Shown piece by piece: positions 1 to 10,204 of a stretch of 64,000 nt of DNA. Numbering within the stretch: the stretch's first letter is position 1; each line of letters starts with the position of its first letter. Both the position numbers and the translations under genes were made by a program. Source of the DNA: Platanthera guangdongensis (Eukaryota; Streptophyta; Magnoliopsida; Asparagales; Orchidaceae); the NCBI GenBank assembly GCA_039583875.1, contig CM077150.1:187740375-187804374 (forward strand), read 5' to 3'. Under the pieces are notes generated by a model. The model ran no database searches and was not told the DNA's origin. It saw nothing but the letters and a program-made list of their open reading frames with translations.

Positions 1-115
1 GAGTGGGCATTATCATCCTTGTTGTCATCGTATACCTTGGCATTACCCGAGGCATTCCTCCCCTTTCCATAGCTCAGGAACGGATCAGTCATCCTACCTT
101 TCATGTTTCCTTGTT

Positions 116-171
116 CCAGAATTCCTGGACTGAATCAGTCCAGCTGGACTGAATCAGTCCAGGAATTCTGG
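116..171. repeat. 56-bp near-perfect palindrome
   Basis: The segment runs from CCAGAATTCCTGGACTG to CAGTCCAGGAATTCTGG. The two halves are reverse complements except for one symmetric A/T mismatch pair in GAATC. The centre is CAGCTG with no spacer, so it could form a long hairpin or cruciform. Confidence 0.85.
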
Positions 172-433
172 CTGTCAGTCCGATCTTTCAGTCCGATTTC
201 TGCTTCAGTCCGATCTGGCTAGTCCTTGGACTTCAGTCCAGAAATCCGGCTGAATCAGCAGATTTCGACTGAATCCCATTCTGAATCGGCCGATGTACTA
301 TTGATCAAGTGGAAACGTCGATTTCTGGGATTCAGTCCAGAATTTCTGACTACTGAATAAATCCAAAGCTGAATAAATTGGAAATCAGTAGAATTTCCAG
401 GTTCAAGTTGCTGGATCTCATGAATAAATCCGC

Positions 434-665
434 ATGAAGAAATCCAGCAAAGCAAAATCCAGCAAAGACTACATGGGTCCAGCAAGGAAATCCACTCCAG
501 CAAGAAGAAATCCAGCAAGAAGAAATCCAGCAAGAAGAAGAAGAAGAAGAAGAAGAGTGCGGGCCTGCGGGAGACGGAGCGCCCGGGAGACGGAGCCTGC
601 GGGAGACGGAGCTGCTGCGGGGAGACGGAGCGCCCGGGAGACGATTGCGGGAGACGGAGCGCGAG
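434..665 (+). repeat. Short tandem repeats: AAATCCAGCAAGAAG, (AAG)n, GGGAGACGGAG
   Basis: Three kinds of degenerate tandem repeat follow each other: a 15-bp word AAATCCAGCAAGAAG (about three copies), an AAG microsatellite near 525-556, and about six copies of GGGAGACGGAG spaced 15-19 bp. They create long Arg-rich and Leu-rich frames that I do not regard as genes. Confidence 0.7.
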
Positions 666-822
666 AGCCCTGCTGCCCACTTGAGGACAAGCGAATCGAG
701 CCGTTCGGTACGGCTTACCCGGTACGGGTACGGATGGGGACGAGAATGTTTAGCCTCCAGACGAGGCTAGGCTATTTGGGCAACATTACCAGCGGCGGCA
801 ACGGCGCGTGCAAGGCAACAAC

Positions 823-901
823 GGGGCTGAACCAATGGGTTCAGCCCCCTCTTCTTAAAAGATCGGCTCAAGGGGGGCTGAACCACATTTGGTTCAGCCC
901 C
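823..901. repeat. Two successive hairpins with the same 11-bp arm
   Basis: GGGGCTGAACC is followed by its exact inverse at 823-848 (4-nt loop AATG) and again at 874-901 (6-nt loop ACATTT). The four arms are identical in sequence or complement, so the two hairpins could also pair with each other. Confidence 0.85.
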
Positions 902-1578
902 ATGGGGGCCGGCCGGCCCCTCGGTTGGCCGGCCTTGGGTCCCGGGCTATATATACCCGGACCCCTCTCTTTTGGAGTTATGCAAGAATTATCCAAGGTA
1001 TTTCCTTCCTCCCTCTTTTCAACCCTAATCTCTTTCTTCTTCCTCTAGTTCTTCTTCTTCCCTAGTACGTGCATAACATTATAGGTGTTAACTAGGAGAC
1101 AGTGGAAGAATTGTTGCATGAACGTCCAAATTCTTGAAACATTAAAACACATCTTTCCTACATGATTTAGCCTTTTTCTGCAATGCCCTCAACAATTGAG
1201 TTATCTGTGTGGCTTGCCCCCTTCTGTTGAATTTTTTATTGCAACATGTTGGTCTTTCTTAGTGTTACTATCTTTATTATTTTTAAATGTTTTTTTAAGT
1301 ACGGGCTTAAGAATCAAGAGGGCAACAAAAATTGGGTCTTAAAATTTTAGGCTTTTATAGTAGAATTAACCTTAATACTTGATATGAAGACGGCAATTAA
1401 ATTTATACCTTGATTTTTAGACGTTTTTTCTTTTAGCTAGAAGTTTGATGTTTTTAAGAATTCTTGTGCAATATATTTGATTTATCCTTGCCTTCCAGCT
1501 TCACAATGGTCACCTGTATGAAATTATGCCTTGATGAATTTCTATTTTTTAATACCTTTGGTTTTTTTGAAAATGCAG

Positions 1579-1656
1579 GTGAAACTATTATTTTGGATAG
1601 TACAACACCAACAATTGTTTCAAAAGTGATAGTTTCTTGTGGATGTGCTAAAACAT
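1579..1656 (+). CDS. Rgp1-family protein, internal exon A (partial gene)
   Basis: A 78-bp exon lies between the acceptor AAAATGCAG and the donor GTAAGG. It is phase 1 at both ends and reads GETIILDSTTPTIVS followed by KVIVSCGCAKT. The pattern GE-x(n)-S-TP-x-IVS-x(2)-IVS-x-G-x(2)-KT is what I recall from the conserved segment just upstream of the PPSYRG motif in plant Rgp1 homologues. The last base T joins the first two bases of the next exon (AT) to make TAT, Tyr, so the junction reads KT-Y-IIRAQLP. Rgp1 works with Ric1 as a nucleotide exchange factor for Rab6/Ypt6 at the Golgi (family knowledge). A longer open frame around this exon (1464-1838) runs into the introns and is not the coding unit. 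Confidence 0.65.
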
Positions 1657-3357
1657 GTAAGGAAAACCCCTTTCTGTTTGTCCAGTTGATATTATATCTG
1701 CCTTTTTACTCACCATTTTTTTGTTTTGCTCATAATGACTTTTCCAAAAGAAATCTTCGATTTTTAACGACTCAATTTTTGTTTTATTTCAGCTGTGGTA
1801 CTATTACACTATTATGCTACATATTATGTTGTGAATGAGATGATACTTTTTCACTTGACCATATTAAGGTGTCATTCCTGAAAAATAATAGAATTACTGT
1901 AGGTTCAGTGTACTAAGCAGTTGGTATTCTGATGTGACCTTGTCGCCATCACTCTAGTTATTTATTTTTATCATAGTTATTGGTGTATCCATTTATTTAC
2001 TGTCGCAGCCTTTTATCTTATTTTTATCACTGTGTTTTCTTAGATTGTACTATTTTGGCCGGCACGTGAGATTGACCACCTCACGTGATCTTAAATGGAT
2101 TGGTTCAGTCTGGATTTGGTGGGGTGGGTCGTCGCGTTGTTGTTGGTGGACATGTGCTGAAATTAATGTTGTTATTTTCTTTTCTTTAAATATTTGGAGA
2201 ATGAGAGGGGAGGGGGCCTATAGATATGCTTGCATTTCACCCGGTTGCCCTAGACCCATTTGGAAAGAAATTACTGAGAGCCGCTGCCTCGGTATCTTCT
2301 TTCCCGTCCGGGCCGCTACTCCTGTTCCGCCGCCAAGCTCGCACGCCGCCGCCCCTCTGAAGCATTCCACGCCCCGTCGCTATCCCGACCATCCCTCGTC
2401 GCTGTTCACCCGCACTCTGCTACCCGTCGGCTTCCTCGGAAGTACACCCAGCTCCCGCCGATCTCCCTCTTTCCTCTGGCCCTCCTTCCGGCAGTTCTCC
2501 AGTGCATCCACCTCAACCTGCTCCACTCCTACCACCCTTTTTCCCCCTCCAACCCTACATCCAGCCACTACCATTTCTCACCTACCGCCTCCCCCTTCAT
2601 CAAAGCCTCCAACATCCGCTGCCCTCCTTTTTCCCCCTCCTCCAAACAACCCCCGACCGCCGCCACCTCGCTTGACCACTCCCTCGACAGCCGCGACTGC
2701 CATGAAGAGCTCGGATTGCGACTGCCGGAGACCTCCCGACGAGATTTCTCTCCTCCACCTCTCAATCTCTTTATTAGTGGTTTATTATGATGATTTCAGC
2801 ATGGTATTGTCACATCCAAGTGTAGCGCGCACTTACCCCAAACATTCCTAACCGTTATCTTATTTTCGGTGCTAGTTCCTTGCGTGGTTTGTGCCTTGCC
2901 GCATTTAACTAAAATCTAAACTTTGGTAACCGGAAGCTAGTTTTTCCGATTTGTGGTGGTGTCCTTAATTCTCTAGAAAATTTAACATTGTGCCAAGTAT
3001 AATTCCGCTTAAATTTAAAATTTGTGAAGTTCAGTTTACATCATATTCTAGAAACGTTAAAGTGTTCTTTGGTATCTAGTTGAGTTATTGTGTACTTCAG
3101 TGCAATTAAAACAGGAGACTAGGAGAGATGCAACCCAGCATCTTTTATTTCCAGACCCTTGTTATAAAATTTTCAGAAGTTCATAGCACTACCACTGTGC
3201 ACCAATCAGGTGATCTATGGGCCGTGATTGTGCTGCTGTTGCCGAAGTTTGTACTTACGCTCCTTGCATAAGCTTGGCTTATTAATCAAGTTTTTGTATT
3301 TAGTTTTTCTCGCTTCACATAATCAAATGATCAACGGTGTCATTTACATCTTGAAAG
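1657..3357. other. Intron sequence with a C-rich segment
   Basis: The stretch is mostly AT-rich and without recognised genes. At about 2280-2760 it becomes very C-rich and open on the plus strand (Pro/Ser/Thr-rich frame, 2045-2851). I see no domain, start context or splice logic for this frame. It resembles the leader or untranslated part of a transposon or an old pseudogene more than a protein gene. Confidence 0.4.
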
Positions 3358-3444
3358 AAATATAAGGGCGTGACTCTTATGACATAATAAATGCATATTC
3401 AAAAACAAATAATAATAAATAATGCTATAATAAGACCCATAACA
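3358..3444 (-). repeat. 3' LTR fragment of the minus-strand gypsy remnant
   Basis: Only the first 87 bp of the LTR remain (complement starts TGTTATGGGTC). They are preceded on the minus strand by a purine-rich tract AAGGCCGGGATAGA, the likely polypurine tract. The other end merges into unrelated intron sequence. Confidence 0.6.
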
Positions 3445-4656
3445 TCTATCCCGGCCTTCAAATTGAGCTTGTTCTCAAGCTCGAACTTTGCGTGGATGGC
3501 TGAGTCTTCTGGCATCTTGATCTCCCACCGTAGCAATGCTCGATAGCGCATAGCAGTGGCGGGGATGTCGGCGAATAGCGACAACACCGTCAGAAAATTG
3601 GCGGTGAAAGGATTGTCTTTGGCATGGCTAGTGGAGCGGTGTTCCGCAACAACGACAAGACGGTTGAAGGAGCAATGCTTGACAGAAGGAACGAATCTGG
3701 CGGCGACGTGGTCGGAGGTACAAGCGGAGCAGGGGCCGACGGTGGAAGCGGTGACTGTGCCTTGGCAGCTCGGAGTTGTTTGTTATTGAGTTACTTAAAC
3801 AACATTAGAATCTCAATGATGCCCGCGCCAAAAGCCTCGAAGCTAATGATGTATTCCATATTTAAAAAAAAGAGCTTGGGTAATTAATCAAATAATTGAT
3901 TAAGTAAAATGTAGCTTAATAGGGTAGTGATTAACAAAGTAGGAAAAGAGGGGCGGATGGAGGAAAATTAAAAAAGATGTCTCGAGAAAAGGCCGAGCAA
4001 CGACTCAAGATGGAAGGCTTGCGTCGCAGAAGTAATAGTGGAAACATGCGGATCTGGTGCGGGTGTCGTCTTCGATTTGTCCTGGAGAAAACACAGTTAG
4101 GGCGAGGAACCAGAGGAGAATGGAATGCGGAAGACGGCGATGGTGTGCGGATTGATCGATTGCAGCTTCGTCGTCGTTGGTGCAGAGAGGCGACATGATG
4201 TAGATGACTCAATGAGGGGTTGAGGCTGTTTGGATCTGGGAGGCACCGATCGGTGTAGATAAGTGTGCCAGGTGTTGAGGCTCAAGGACGATCGACTTCG
4301 ACCTCGAGGATCGCTGCTTTTGGCGAGAAAGAGACGTTGATGGGGACAAACCACAGCCCTAAGAGACGAGTGCAGCACACGCTTGAGGAGGATGATGATC
4401 GCTAGAATCCTAGAATGCACGGGGGGCTTCATGTGAGGCGCGCGAAGAGCAATAGCGTCGATAGGCCTGAACGAGGATAATGGCTGAAATCGTCGTTCCC
4501 TCCAATGTACGATCGAGGCTTCCGGATGTGCTGGCAGGGCTCGAACCGCGGTGCTTATAGGTGAGGTCGACGGAGAGAATGGCGTTGACGATGAAGAAGA
4601 CGAGGGCTGTGTTGGTTTGCGTCGGCGGAAGAGGACTGATGACTTTGATACCATGT

Positions 4657-5009
4657 TGTTAAGGGCCTACTCGAAGGTCGTCGGAGGCGTGGCCGGAGGT
4701 GGAGATGACGGTGACAGAGATACTATAGAGCCTTGACCGCGGCTAAGCGCGGTGTGCTCGAGAGAGAGAGTTTCCAAGATCTCTTCTACGGTGTGAGAAA
4801 ATAGACTATTTTATTGCTTACTCGTACAAGACCCCGAGTGTCCTTTAAATAGGACTTACAACAGACCTTTAATGGAAATAAAATACAAACTTGGACATGC
4901 GTTTAAAAAAGACATCACATAAAGACACCACATAAATAATGTCATATAAGGACGCGACTCTTGTGATATAATAAATGCATATTCAGAAATAAATAATAAT
5001 AAATAATAC
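4657..5009 (-). repeat. 5' LTR of the minus-strand gypsy remnant
   Basis: Read on the minus strand, it ends in GGCCCTTAACA next to a TGGTATCAAAG-type primer site. It shares an upstream block around GGACATGCG and AAAGACACCACATAAATAA with the two LTRs of the element at 60851-63319. Its beginning is truncated by about 20 bp. Confidence 0.7.
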
Positions 5010-6194
5010 CACATGTAACTATAGGCTTGCCTTATTTAACATTAAAGTTTATGTTCTAATGTTATATGCCATTTAATCATTTGTCCATTTGAGTTTTTAG
5101 AAGGATGATTTCATTGATAGTACCTAGTAATCACATTCTAGCTTTCATTAAATTGCGGACCCACATAGCCAGCAGCCGGTTTGGCAAACCCGGGTGCGTT
5201 CTCAAGCTAAAAAACAGGGTTTGATGTAAAAATTGCTTTCACTAGGAATCAAAATGTCCACCTTCGCATGGTGCATCACAGGCTCAACCACTTAACTTGC
5301 AAGTTGCCTATAATTATTAAACTATTTTTCATATGGCACAAGTAATCTCCAATTATATATAAATATTTACACATGTTTATATGCGCACTAGGATCAGTAG
5401 TTCAGACGTTTCAAATACCAACCACTAGGAATGTACAGTTAGAAAGTGCCGAAAACCAAATCTATACATCTAATAATTGTGTTTCCATTTACTCCTCATA
5501 GTAAATTTTTCATATTATAATAATTAATTACGTAGGAATATGTTTTCTATTTTTGATAAAGGCTTCAATGGTTATTGCATAGCTTTATATATATGCGTGT
5601 TTATATTTATATATTCATAAATCATAATTTTTGACTGAAAAATTATTATACCAAGATAAAATTATATTATAATCATATATATATATTTTTATTATTCATT
5701 TATTTAGAATTATAAATATTTAAATAATTACTCATTATTTATATATTATTTGATCATTTAGGGTCAACCCATGTTCAACTAGTCAAACCGACCAGACCTT
5801 GAACATTTTTTTCTCTGGTTCAATGACTGGTCCAATATTCAAAACCTTGCTTAATAGTTAATACTTATATTTTATACTATCATAAGTCTATCTGCAGTTT
5901 GAGACTTTTAGATGCAATAGTTCATGTTGTGTGCAATTTAAACTTCAAATGTTTGGTGTTGATATACTTGTAATAAATGAATGTACATTGTTTGCTTGAT
6001 GTAATCTGTTTGAAATGCACCCCTGCTCTAAGTTACATAGTGAAAATGTGATATCATTAATGCATAACTGTTTAACTAATTTTTGATGAAGCAGAATATG
6101 ATTTCTGACTTGCAGAAAAATAACTTTATTTTTATCTCTTTAATTTTATATCTTGTTTTGGCATTCAATTTAATGACAATAGTAAGTTTAACAG
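5010..6194. other. AT-rich intron sequence
   Basis: The region is strongly AT-rich with runs of TATATA near 5580-5680. I see no gene, LTR border or clear repeat. It ends with the acceptor of exon B. Confidence 0.5.
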
Positions 6195-6352
6195 ATATCA
6201 TACGCGCTCAACTGCCTTTGCTCCTACCCCCATCTTACAGGGGTACCAGCATCCGCTATTTTTATTATGTCCGTAGCACAATCTCTGGGCGATGGCTTGT
6301 ATTAGAAAATGGCCATCATGATAAGATTTCTGGAAATGATCTGATTAAAATG
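6195..6352 (+). CDS. Rgp1-family protein, internal exon B (partial gene)
   Basis: A 158-bp exon follows the acceptor TTTAACAG and ends at ATG before GTCAGTAT. It encodes IIRAQLPLLLPPSYRGTSI, then RYFYYVRSTISGRWLVLEN, then GHHDKISGNDLIKM. The motif PPSYRGTSIRYFYYV is the clearest family signature: Rgp1 proteins carry PPS(F/Y)RG-x-(S/A)-(V/I)-(K/R)-Y-x-Y in an arrestin-like beta-sandwich. The exon is phase 1 at its start and phase 0 at its end, which fits exon C exactly. The open frame extends on both sides into AT-rich intron sequence coding for hydrophobic low-complexity residues. The upstream ATG at 6083 is therefore not a start. Confidence 0.75.
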
Positions 6353-6871
6353 GTCAGTATTATTGTTGTACTGATGCTGCTGTTCATATTATTATCACCT
6401 ATTTTAGATTATTTTCAGATCAATTCAAATTGTGGTTCGACTCTTGCAGTATGTAAATTAGATTCTATCTTTTCTTTGTTTCTCTGCCTGTACTGCATCT
6501 CAAGGCATTACTTTTTGTCTCGTGTTGTTACACAACACTTTTATTTTAACTTTTATGTCATACACTCATGCTCTAACCATTAATTTCCTGTCAAAGCTTT
6601 ACTTTTTTAATCTTTACTCTGATGCTGTTTCTATTTTTTTTCCAATTGTTTTAATGCTGTTTCTACTTTTTCTTTTGATCGTCATGTCTTATACTATAAA
6701 AGTCAAATCACGTGACTGCTCTTCATGTGATATCCCTAGCACTACGAATATAAATATTCATTTTATATTTTATGCTGAAGAATTTGAATCTAGATGATGA
6801 GTGACCTAATTATTAGGATACTCCACTTGACACCCTACTCCAATCTCAATCATGCCCTTACCCCGAACTTC

Positions 6872-7385
6872 TATAACACCCCAACCTAGTATAACAACAA
6901 GTCAGTAGTTCGTCTGGGCCCCGTGATAAGAAGAAAACTAAACAGCAGTACTAAAATTGATACATATCAGACATAAATAAAAGTAGTAAATGAAAACTTA
7001 CAACCAGATTAAGATATGCAGTTAAGGGTAAACAAGGGCACCTCAAATTCTGATTCACAATGCCAACTAGTAATGACAATAATCATACAATTTGAATTAC
7101 TGAAATCTTAAACATGATATGATACAATAAAAATATTAGATAATTCTGATACATCAAGTCCAAAGTAAAAGTACTGTAATTGAACTGAAAGACAACTGAA
7201 ATGAAAGACAACTGAAATGAAAGACAAATAAATATGAAAAACTGCGACGCTTATCCTAAGAGCATCTACCCACCGATGACTCCTGCAAAGAAATGTCTGA
7301 AGACTGGTCAGCCCAACTGGTAAGTAAGAAAGACTCCTCCCAGTAACACTAAAAACACATAAATAGTTCGTATAAAAAAACATAA
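6872..7385 (-). mobile_element. LTR remnant in reverse orientation, homologous to the 3' end of the LTR at 10205-12699
   Basis: The complement of this stretch follows the last about 460 bp of the chromovirus LTR that ends at 12699. Shared landmarks on the LTR strand are TTTTTAGTGTT, GTCTTTCTTACT, CAGTTGG, GGATA(A/G)GCG and the terminal GTTAGGTTGGGGTGTT-like border. Here the border reads ACTAGGTTGGGGTGTTATA, so the terminal CA has mutated. No internal domain is attached, so it is a solo or truncated LTR. Confidence 0.65.
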
Positions 7386-8336
7386 GCTTTTGATTATTAA
7401 TGTATGTTACTGAATAAATTGTCTGTAGATTTTACAAGTTATTTTATGTATTGATGCATTATAGATTTTGCCTTATTATCTAAGTTTTTGCTTATGTTGA
7501 TTTTTGGTACATGATTTTTTTTTAAAGATTGAGTAATCAGATTTCATGTTTTATGATTTATTGCACTTAATTTGATTATGGAGTCAATATGGCAACCCAA
7601 AGGTGCCCTGAAATGATGGGTTCCCTGAATGGTACACATACTCACATTTGAAAATTTTTAAGTTTGGGGATGTGGCTGACAACACCACGTCTGAGGCTCA
7701 TATAAACTACTGACTAGATGAGAATGAGGTCACTGATCTGAATCTTATTACGTGTTCTGAGCTATTGTGTTTAGCCTAGTTGCACCTAACATCTTTTATT
7801 AACTCTGATCGTATATTAAGATGTTTGTTTTCATGTTCTAAGTGAATGTCGAATTACTTAAGCTATTTGACATTTAATATTTGCTTATAGGCTACATGTA
7901 TCATAATTTTGTATATTACTTCTATTTGTTTATTATTTCGTAATATGCATTCAAACGATTTACAAGTACTGCTACATATTATATGAATTTTTGAGCGTGT
8001 TAGACAAATAATTCATAACTGGTGATATATCTAGCCAAGATGAGTCGATTTTCTTGCCTTCTGGTTTTGGCGCTCGTAGATTCGGCGCGGTGGCATGGTT
8101 TATTCTAAATTATACTAAATTCCACACAGTTGAATGATTTTTCTTTACTTCTAGGGTTACATTGAAAACCCAAAGATATCGATTAGGTGAAGATAAAAAT
8201 ACAAATATATCGATGAAATAATATTCGTTAGGGCTTCCACATACCCTTATCAATCATGGGCACCCACGATAAAGTTGAATCCTCGAAGGCAAAGATGAAG
8301 GGAGGTTTCCCAATTGAAATTAAATTTTTACCTGTT
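7386..8336. other. AT-rich intron sequence, nothing recognised
   Basis: The stretch is AT-rich and has no open frame of note or repeat border. It runs from the end of the reversed LTR remnant to the 5-bp target duplication of the chromovirus. Confidence 0.4.
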
Positions 8337-8341
8337 CCCGG

Positions 8342-8437
8342 TGTAACATCCCTAAAACTTATGCGTTGCATTATGTTAATCGCAAGATCTGATCGCGTGT
8401 AAGAATGGTCGGCAGCGTCGATGAATCGTGGTATTTC
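8342..8437 (+). repeat. Remaining start of the 5' LTR
   Basis: This matches the first about 100 bp of the LTR at 10205: TGTAACATCCC, ACTTATGCGT, GTGTAAGAATG and GAATCGTGGTATTT are shared. After GTGGTATTT it switches to pol sequence. Confidence 0.75.
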
Positions 8438-8442
8438 TAAGG

Positions 8443-10060
8443 AATTTGTTATGAAGTATTTACAGATCACAAAAACCTTAAGTATATCTTTGACCAACAA
8501 GAACTCAATATGAGACAGCGTTTGTGGATTAAATTCTCTTCAAATTATGATGTGAATATCCAGTACCACCCATGTAAGGCAAGTGTGGTAGCGGATGCTC
8601 TCAGAAGAAGGGGTTCGAGCTACTCCCTCGTCACTCAATAGGAGGACTTAGTGCGAGCTCTAGAGAGACTGAATATCAGTGTGATACCGCACACCTATTT
8701 TGGTTCTGCTAATCTATATTGGATAAAGATCAAGTACGACTTCAAGTTTTGAATAAGTCAAGCCTTGCCTTTAGATCCAAAGGTGGCAGAATTTTGGGAT
8801 TTGTCTCAGTTAGGTCAGAAGAACTTTGCGATTCAGGAGGGTTTGCTTTTGCTTTAAGGAAGAGTGCTCGTCCCAGTGTCAGTTACCTTCGCGAGGACAT
8901 CCTCGTTGAGGCACACAATTCCAAGTACTCTATACATCCGAACAACATAACAATGTATGCAGATCTTAAGAAGTTAGTTTGATGGCGAGGATTGAAGATT
9001 GTCGCTGCAGAGTAAGTTGGGAAGTGTGAAACTTGCAAATTAGTTAAAGCTGAAAGCCAGAGACCAGGAGCAAGTTGCAACCATTTTCTGTTCCAGAATG
9101 AAATTTTGAGGATATATCAATGGATTTTGTTCATGTCCTTCCAAGATTACAGAGTGGGAATGATTCCTTATGAGTTATAGTTGATCGTCTTTCCAAGGTT
9201 GCTCACTTCATTCCTAATTAGAGGACGAAACATGATCCAAGATTGGCTCAGTCGTATATAAATGAGATAGTCCGATTGCATAGCGTTCCCAAGGCTATCA
9301 TTTCAGACATAGATGACAGGTCTATCTCTAAGAAATGGATATACGTTCAGGAGAGTCACACTAAACTACATTTCTGTACAACCTTTCATCCCCAGACAGA
9401 TGGGAAGGTAGAGCGCACCAATTCATCTATGGAAAATATGTTTTGTATTTGTATCCTAGACTGGGTGGTAAGTGGGAGTAGTACATCACCCTGGTGGAAT
9501 TCTCCTACATTAACAGTTTCCAGACAAGTATTGAGATGACGCCTTTTGAGATCCTTTTTGGCAGACGTTGTTAGTCACCGTTGTGTTGAAAGAGAAGATA
9601 TATTTTTTAATAAAAAATCATAGATTGACAAGATCGCGGCTCCTAACAAACTCATCCATGAGTGCATGGAAATAATTCAAGATCGCCAAACTAAATATTA
9701 TGATCGGAAGCATAGATCAGTGAACTTCTATGTTGAAAATTATGTTTATCTGAAGGTCAGATCAGTCAAGGATATCGAACCAAGCGGATAAAAAAAAATT
9801 TTGAGTCCAAGGTTCGTTGGTCTATTCGAGGTACTTGAGCGCAGTGGTGAGGTTGCGTACATGTTAGTCTTACCAGAGAAAATGAGTGGATTAATGATGT
9901 ATTGCACGTCTCCTATCTGAGGAGAGGAGTCAAAGATCTCAGTCAGTTGTTTAGTGCTGAAGATGCACCAGTCGAATCAATTCTTAATATCAGTAAGAAA
10001 CCAGTCAGGATAGTGGACTGAAGGATTCAGAAGCTCAGAAACAGATTGGTCCGTTTTGTA
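8443..10060 (+). pseudogene. gypsy pol remnant: RNase H, integrase and C-terminal domain
   Basis: Translation in shifting frames gives [13 protein letters not shown], then MRQRLWIK and [11 protein letters not shown], the end of a chromovirus RNase H. Integrase pieces follow: FCSCP-type catalytic-core remnants, HPQTDGKVERTN near 9390 (the glutamate region of the DDE triad) and SPWWNSPTL or MTPFEILFGRR near 9480-9570. The stretch 9660-9900 gives DRQTKYYDRKHR and SPRFVGLFEVLER, the C-terminal integrase domain upstream of a chromodomain. There are many stops and frameshifts. Gag, protease and RT are absent. It can make no enzyme. Confidence 0.75.
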
Positions 10061-10204
10061 AAAGTCTTTTGGATGAATTGTAGTCAACCAAAGTATACTT
10101 GCAAAAGAGAAAATGAACTTCAGAGCAATGAAAATATGTCTTCCTTTTTGACTCATGTATGATTGTAATTTTCGAGAACAAAAATCTTATTAGCATGCGA
10201 GATT

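Larger units (their letters stand above)
1..1077. repeat. Inverted-repeat-rich, LTR-like segment
   Basis: No gene is recognised here. The first 250 bp are built from the words CAGTCCAG and CTGAATCAGTC in both orientations. This is followed by purine-rich short repeats, two hairpins around GGGGCTGAACC, a TATATATA box at 948-955, and a pyrimidine-rich stretch with CCCTAATC that ends at GTGCATAACA (1077). TATA box, pyrimidine tract and a CA-ending border resemble the 3' half of an LTR, but no matching second copy, primer site or 5' border was found. The reverse strand of 1-101 is open but matches nothing I know. Confidence 0.35.
3358..5009 (-). mobile_element. Decayed Ty3/gypsy element, minus strand, same LTR family as 60851-63319
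   Basis: The complement of 4657-5009 matches the LTR at 60851-61265 along most of its length, including the CT-repeat, the GAGCACGC/GCTTAGG tract and the terminal GGCCCTTAACA. A primer site (complement of GATACCA, 4647-4653) adjoins it. A fragment of the other LTR is at 3358-3444 (border TGTTATGGG in the complement). The 1.2-kb interior keeps only the end of pol: the complement of about 3450-3590 reads LLRWEIKMPEDS and LENKLNLKAG, resembling the C-terminal chromodomain region of gypsy integrases (LVQW...EDATWE...LEDK). RT, RNase H and the integrase core are missing. The 5' LTR lacks its first about 20 bp and the 3' LTR is cut after 87 bp. Confidence 0.7.

Noticed and set aside
1464..1838. 124-codon frame around Rgp1 exon A
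   Set aside because: Only 1579-1656 matches the family; the rest is hydrophobic intron read-through on both sides of good splice sites.
2045..2851. 268-codon plus-strand frame, Pro/Ser/Thr-rich in its second half
   Set aside because: Openness follows from C-rich composition; the start is in AT-rich intron, there is no domain, and splice signals do not support it.
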